Source of the DNA: Stramonita haemastoma
Lineage: Eukaryota; Mollusca; Gastropoda; Neogastropoda; Muricidae
DNA: 64,000 bases
Assembly: GCA_030674155.1 (NCBI GenBank)
Contig: CM060326.1
Coordinates: forward strand, 35,600,186 to 35,664,185
Direction of reading: 5' to 3'
The notes below the pieces were generated by a model. It did not search any database, was not told where the DNA came from, and saw only the letters and a list, made by a program, of their open reading frames with translations. The first letter of the stretch is position 1, and each line of letters starts with the position of its first letter. Position numbers and translations under genes: made by a program. Shown piece after piece: positions 58,527 through 64,000 of the stretch.

Positions 58527-59298
58527 AGCCAGCATAGCGCAGTGGTTACCGTGTTTGGGTCCTGGCTGAAAAGTTGTGGGTTCAAATCCTTTGGCTCAGA
58601 AGGTTTTTAAAAATATTTATATTATTTCTTTTTTATTTTTAAACCCTGGCCGGCTCCTACCCTGAATGAGTTTGCCATGGGCTCAATGGGAAGACTGGGA
58701 CCACACAGTCAGCTTCATTTACTTTACAGATGCAATTTTTTAAAGTGTTGCTTAAATCACTGGATCAATACTGCTGGTGTCTGTATCACTTGAGCACACT
58801 GATGCCTGGATATGCTATTTCTTTTCTGTTTTTTTTCTTCTTTTGTTTGAGGATAATGGAATAAGCTTTTCTTACATCCAGCCCTTATGTGAATGCAGTT
58901 CTATAAATTTTGTCATCCATTCCCGCTGACACACAATGGCCTACTCTTCCAAAGAGTGGAAACGGTTTTAATGTGTGTGCAAGGTGTTCTGTGTGCGTTT
59001 CGCACACGGGACCTTGGTTTATAGTCTAATGAAATGAAGTGTTGAGCATAGCTCTGTCAATGTGGACTCAGAGTATATGCACTTCCATGGCTGCATTTTG
59101 TCATCAACCTCATCAGCATTACTTTTTTTTTTTTTTTTTTAATAAAAATATTTATGCTGTGCAAGAAAATTCTCTCTAACTCAGAGGCTCTGGTTTCATA
59201 GCCTAACATTGATAAGTTCCCTGTGGACTTCAAACTGCATGAGGATGTGATACAATGAACATGGATATAGCTGGGGAAAGCGAGTTCCAAACGAATTT
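58527..59298 (+). mobile_element. SINE family B copy, split by a nested SINE-A
   Basis: Perfect Pol III boxes (A: TAGCGCAGTGG; B: GGTTCAAATCC), then GGGAAGACTGGGACCACACA, CACTGGATCAATACTGCTGG and GGATATGCTATTTC. The element resumes at 59040 with GAGCATAGCTCTGTCAATGT, GCACTTCCATGGCTGCAT, and later CATTGATAAGTTCCCTGTGG. The middle third (carrying the long frame of other copies) is deleted and an A-rich run is present at 59112-59131. Confidence 0.75.
58845..59036 (-). mobile_element. SINE family A inserted into SINE-B
   Basis: TTGAGGATAATGGAATAAGC, CATCCAGCCCTTATGTGAAT, CATTCCCGCTGACACACAAT, GGCCTACTCTTCCAAAGAGT, GTTTCGCACACGGGACCTTG, on the minus strand. It interrupts SINE-B between its GGATATGCTATTTC and GAGCATAGCTCTGTCA blocks. 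Confidence 0.75.
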
Positions 59299-59645
59299 TA
59301 AGAAAAAAAAAAAGAGGGCAGTGACTACAACATCAAGACCTCAGATCTGAAAATAATCTGAGGACCCGAGTTAGCAGAGACTTGGGGTTTAGCACACAAC
59401 CAACACAAACGGAGAGGTTGGTAAATAGCTCTTGCAATCAGCCATACACACAAAAACTTCTCATCCTGTGTGTGCTTAACAGTCTCAAAGTGATCCCCAG
59501 GATGATTCTGGGTGACCTCCAGGGTGTTCAGCTGGGGAATGCACAACAATGTGTAGGCCTTGGCGCTTTGCTTATATCAATAACTGACAAAGCTTTTGGC
59601 CTGGGCCAAACACCAGAGTATGCAACCTAAAAAGTTACTTATGCT
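59299..59645. other. No gene established; family-E repeat fragment
   Basis: 59557-59612 matches 44785-44840. The rest shows a 74-codon minus-strand frame without recognisable content, which I do not call a gene. Confidence 0.4.
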
Positions 59646-59649
59646 GGTA

Positions 59650-59808
59650 TGCATGTGTGTGTGTGTGTGTGTGTGGTGGTGTGGGGTGTGTGTGTGTGTG
59701 TTGTGTGTGTGTGTGTGTTGTGTGGTGTGTGTGATTGTGTGTGTGTGTGTGTGCTTGTGTGTGTGTGTGTGTGTGCTTGTTGTGTGTGTGTGTGTGTGTG
59801 TGTGTGTG

Positions 59809-59839
<31 letters not shown>

Positions 59840-59840
59840 C
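59650..59840. repeat. (GT)n microsatellite
   Basis: About 190 bases of GT with GTT/GGT breaks and an ATTG step. Confidence 0.97.
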
Positions 59841-62800
59841 AAAAACACTTCTTTTGTTTTTTTCTTTTTTGAAAGTTCACATTCAGAACAAAGGACTTCA
59901 AGCACTCAGAACTCCTATTGTTTTTAGGCTAGTTGACAAAAGTTCAGACCAGTCAACAATAGGACTACAATAGTTATTACATACATCACTCTACAATCAG
60001 GAAACAATATAAGTTGCAATGGTTCCTGATTTTTCAGAAACAGAGCATCTTATGTAAAAAACAATCTCATTCCTTTCTGCACATGCACATAAAAAACATG
60101 AACTTTTGGGATTTTTCCTTTATTTTTTTCACAATAATAAACAACTGAATGCAACAACATAAAAAACTGAATGACTGGCAATGAATATATGTGAAAATGT
60201 CCATCACATAAAATTGAACTACATGGACATTCTGCCATAAAATCTTACTGTAAAGGATTCAGTTTTATTTGTTTCGAATTGTGCTTAAAATATTGGTATC
60301 ATTACTAAAGATCATTATTTCTGCAAAATCTGTTATTTGTTGTTAACTTGTTCAAAGTATCATGATACATGGCTTGTCAATTAAAACACAATCTTGAAAA
60401 CTTAATTTTTGACTGAAAAAAATCTGATTCAAAATAATATGCCTGTCACTCTAAAATTCAGTATGCTCTCTCTTCTGCCTTTATTTTACATATTGAAACA
60501 TAGCAGACTTATCAGATAGCTCTATGAGGAGTGATAAACCTTTTGTCATGGTCTATTGTCAACCATAAAAAAACTTTTTTTTGCCTTGAAAGACTATAAC
60601 ACAGATCACACATTTTATATACCTTTCTATATCAAGAAAAGGGTCTTACCGGTAAAAATAAGGAGCAAATAACCCCCCCCTTACCTTGTCTTCATCTGCT
60701 CTGTAAAGATTTGTACACCCTTGACATGTTTTGTTGTCTATTCAAATGTCAGTGATTTTAACTGTCTGTTTGTGCATTTTGCCATCAAAACACATTTCAG
60801 TCATGGTTACTCTAATTAAACACACCTGACTTTTAAAACCATTATTTGCATCCAAGAAATAAGTCATGACAGTATAGATTTTCAAGTAAATAAAAATTCT
60901 TCAGTGACAAAATATTTTTTTAAAAAGTCACTAATAATTATCAATTGTTACTTGATTGTGAAGCTAAAAAATGAGACGACTGTATAGATTTTCAAATAAA
61001 ACAAACATGATAAACATAGTGGTCATTTTTACAATTCACAAATCATTCATTTTTGCTGATTTTATGAGAAAGTGAAACATCTTTCTCAGACTGAATTTTT
61101 GCATAATCATTTGGAAAAAAACATGCATGCTTGTAGACTGATTTTTTTTTCTCACTTCTTTATATCCTTATGACATACAGTGACTAAAAGAGATATAAAC
61201 AGGTAATGTAAAATCTGTTTATACATAAAACTGCTGTGTGACATGAATGTCTGGCTGTCAATCTTGTCTCCCTAAAATTGGTGTGTTTTTTTTAACAGTA
61301 GTTTGTTGCTTGGAGCAACTCCCAATACTTCTTGAAAGATTAAGGGAGGAGTATTTTACATTTTTCATCCCAAAATGATTAAAAGATCAAACACTAATAT
61401 TCAATGAAAATCTATAAAGTACACACAAACATTTTTTTTTCTTTTATCAGAAGTAACTTTAAATCTGGTGTGCACATGTATATGCCCACATACATCATAC
61501 ACCACAAGCATGCATAACACAGATACATCCAGTAAACACACACACACACACAACAATTTATGCAGTGATCCACTGTTGTTGAGAAAAAAAAAAGAGGCAA
61601 CTGGAAAACATGAACACAACTTCATAAGCGCACATGAGTAGTTATCCACTACAGTAACAGCTGAAACTTTTTTTTTTTTTTCTTTTTACAACAACTTCCC
61701 ACAACAGGAACAACTTATATGCACCGCTTTTCCGCTTGGTGGTCACAGTTTGATATATGTTGACAGTTTGAAAGCAGATAACAATCAATACCAGAGTGAG
61801 GGGTTCTTTCTCGGGGTAAAAAACAACAAACAATAACAAAACCCCAAACAAACAAAACAAAACCAACAGCCGCCCCCCCCCCCCCCCCCCCAAAACCAAA
61901 CCAAACCAAACCCAGGGTACACACCAGTAGATCTGTAAGCCGCGCTAAACCAGGCCAAGAAGCTTGTGCTTACACTTGAAATTGACTGGACTTCCCCCTT
62001 AACTCCTTGAGGAGTCGCTAGAGTTCTGCACTCAACTTTTCAGGCAGTGTGCTGTGGAAAAATCCAGTCTGGCGGAGCCCATCCCTCTCTAGACAGCAGG
62101 ATGCATGCTGGACATATTCATGCTAACCAATATCAAGTAAAAATGGTTTTGAAAAATGAACAGCTGATTTAATTTTTTTAATTTTTAGATTGGGAGTATT
62201 ACAATACACTCTTTTTATTTTTATACTCTTTGAGTAGTATAAACAAGAATGATCATGTTCACCTTCATCTTTAAAAAAACAACAACAACAAAAGAACCCC
62301 CACACATGCTTTGAAAAAGAGCAGGTAACTGAATGAATTAACTTTGAGAGAAAAAACCAACCCACCAAAGGTAGATTATTAGCTAAGGGTGGATTGCTTA
62401 CCAGGTTTCACAATCACAGAGTGGGAGTTTTGGGGGAGGGGGGCAGGGAGAGAGACTTGCATTTATTATTCACAAAGTTCATTTTAATATTTTAACTAGC
62501 AGTGCAACTTTCAGATAAACTTTAAAAAAAAATTGCATGCACCGACTCAATCAGATATGACTTTAAAAAATACACACCTTCACATATACAAAACCTTACA
62601 CACTTCTGCTTTCACAAATTGTACAACCATTCAAAAATAATACATTGGTTCTAGAATATAGTGTCAGATCTGTTGTCCTGGGTTGTTGGGTTTTTTTCCT
62701 CTCTCTCTCTCTGCCAACTCTTTGATGTAATTAACATGAACACATAATTTTCTTTATCCAACAGTCAGAGTCATGTGATAACAGTGGAAGGGTCTTGGAT

Positions 62801-62980
62801 ATGAGGGAAAAAAAAACAAACCCAAATACCCCCCACCCCCTTCCCACCCGAACCCAACCCCTTATCATCAAATGATAAGCACCAAATGCTTCAATGCTAG
62901 GTTTAATGCTTTTACATTAACTGACATGATGGTGTTGAAAAAAAAAATCGTTACATGATGTCCAAATTTCTTGAACAGAG
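59841..62980. other. A/T-rich stretch without a visible gene
   Basis: Low-GC, mostly unique sequence. Several TTTATT words on the plus strand near 60119 would be AATAAA on the minus strand, so this could be 3'UTR of a minus-strand gene beyond the right edge; nothing else supports that. A family-H fragment lies at 61983-62125 and a C run at 61876-61892. Confidence 0.35.
61983..62125. repeat. Dispersed repeat family H
   Basis: CTCCTTGAGGAGTCGCTAGA, TTTTCAGGCAGTGTGCTGTG, TCTGGCGGAGCCCATCCC and AGGATGCATGCTGGACAT parallel 37890-37990 and 19268-19400. Confidence 0.65.
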
Positions 62981-63049
62981 GAATGTTTTGTGAACGGCTT
63001 CTGTATGCTTTTGTGGTCAGTAGTCCTTGGGTAAATACTGGTGAGAGCT

Positions 63050-63071
63050 TGTGTGTGTGTGTGTGTTGTGT

Positions 63072-63117
<46 letters not shown>

Positions 63118-63140
63118 AGTGTATGTGTGTGTGCATTCAT
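63050..63140. repeat. (GT)n microsatellite
   Basis: GT tract with GTT/GGT breaks near its start and ATGTGAGTG steps near its end. Confidence 0.95.
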
Positions 63141-63675
63141 GTATATGAAGGAGAAAAGTGACTGTGAGTAAATATGTACATGTTCTTTGCAAAATACAAC
63201 AAAAAGAATCATTATGCTAGAAAATCCTTACATCAGAGGATGTTTCAAAATGTGCTCTAGTGTCTTAAAACAAGGCAGGGTGAAATATAATGAGAGAGAA
63301 GAGGACTTTTTTTTTAACTGTTATGAACCAAAGTGGGGAAGGATACGGAAAATATACACAAATTAGATCACACTCAAAAAGTTACATCAACTTGACCACA
63401 AATTTGTACATAAAGCTTTACCACTATGATTTTGTATCACACTTTGCTCTATTAGAAAACACATTTGTGCCGATGTGTTTCACAACCTCAAAAAATTACC
63501 ACAGCAAATCATACACTACAGGCACAACACAGTCACATGTGATCGCGGTATAGGCTGTAGCAAAAAAAAAAAAAACCCAACCCAAAACAACCCAACAAAA
63601 ACAAACCAACAACCTAATTATACAACATGTACTATGTATATATACATATACACCTCAATTTGGTGTTTGAAGTGG

Positions 63676-63754
<79 letters not shown>

Positions 63755-63768
63755 ACATGTGTGTGTAG
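63676..63768. repeat. (GT)n microsatellite
   Basis: GT tract with one phase break at 63720. The remaining 230 bases to the window edge show no supported feature. Confidence 0.95.
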
Positions 63769-64000
63769 CAGTTGGCAACTTTGTTTTCATTTATTGTCAG
63801 CTGCCTGTGGATTTAAGCAAGTCGACAATATGACAATGTCTGATTGCAATTCAATAAAGTTACACAATATTGATTCACCATTCTCCTAAGTCTTTGACAG
63901 TATACCATGATCAGGACTGTGATAAAAATTCTAAAGCTGGACAGAGTTCAGAGTAGTGCCATAAGACTCTTCGGTTTGATTTTGAACAGCATATGATGAG

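Noticed and set aside
59325..59549. Minus-strand frame of 74 codons with ordinary codon use
   Set aside because: It shows no recognised domain and no supporting splice sites and lies between SINE-B and a family-E repeat, so it is probably repeat-derived.

Overview
The window is animal nuclear DNA, most likely from a mollusc and probably a marine gastropod. The case rests on small GT-AG exons in kilobase introns, very abundant (CA)n/(CT)n microsatellites and poly-G/C tracts, and several tRNA- or 5S-headed SINE families of mosaic build. The species call is inference; the exon/intron structure and repeats are read directly from the sequence. LAYOUT: (1) 1-3652 holds no exon I can support and is probably intron of the first gene. 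(2) 3653-18621, plus strand, carries the last nine exons of an AMPA-type ionotropic glutamate receptor: end of S1, M1 and pore loop, M3 with the [11 protein letters not shown] motif, S2, the flip/flop-equivalent exon, M4 and a short C-tail ending at TGA 18621. The amino-terminal and most S1 exons lie off the left edge. (3) 18622-about 21510 is probable 3'UTR with AATAAA at 21502. (4) On the minus strand, 53367 down to 26855, six exons encode a goliath/RNF150-like PA-TM-RING-H2 membrane ubiquitin ligase, with a probable 3'UTR down to about 22095 (AATAAA at 22119-22114). The two genes converge tail to tail. (5) 53368-53680 looks like a compact divergent promoter with a perfect CRE and canonical E-boxes; a candidate first exon of a small basic protein starts at 53680 on the plus strand. 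(6) 54-64 kb is gene-poor and SINE-rich, with a nest of four SINEs at 57.8-59.3 kb. MAIN OBSERVATION: in the receptor gene, four introns are filled next to the downstream exon by tandem arrays whose unit contains that exon's own splice acceptor and its first coding bases (13, 21, 8 and 8 decoy copies). One intron has a donor-side array and another a donor-side duplication. The gene therefore carries about 50 near-copies of its own splice acceptors, which is the strongest candidate here for something undescribed. Other points: Phe at the Q/R pore site and Asp at the usual Glu of the ligand pocket; three apparent exon frameshifts in short C/G runs that look like assembly indels because splice phases close once they are allowed for; a 3' hairpin shared by a SINE family and a LINE-like tail; an 840-bp SINE with an 8-bp target-site duplication and a roughly 90-codon frame kept open in two dispersed copies; and a cluster of a bipartite motif (CATGTCC...TCATAACTGAC) in RNF intron 1. 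Together the genes suggest a synaptic receptor beside an endosomal/Golgi ubiquitin ligase; no functional link between them is implied.
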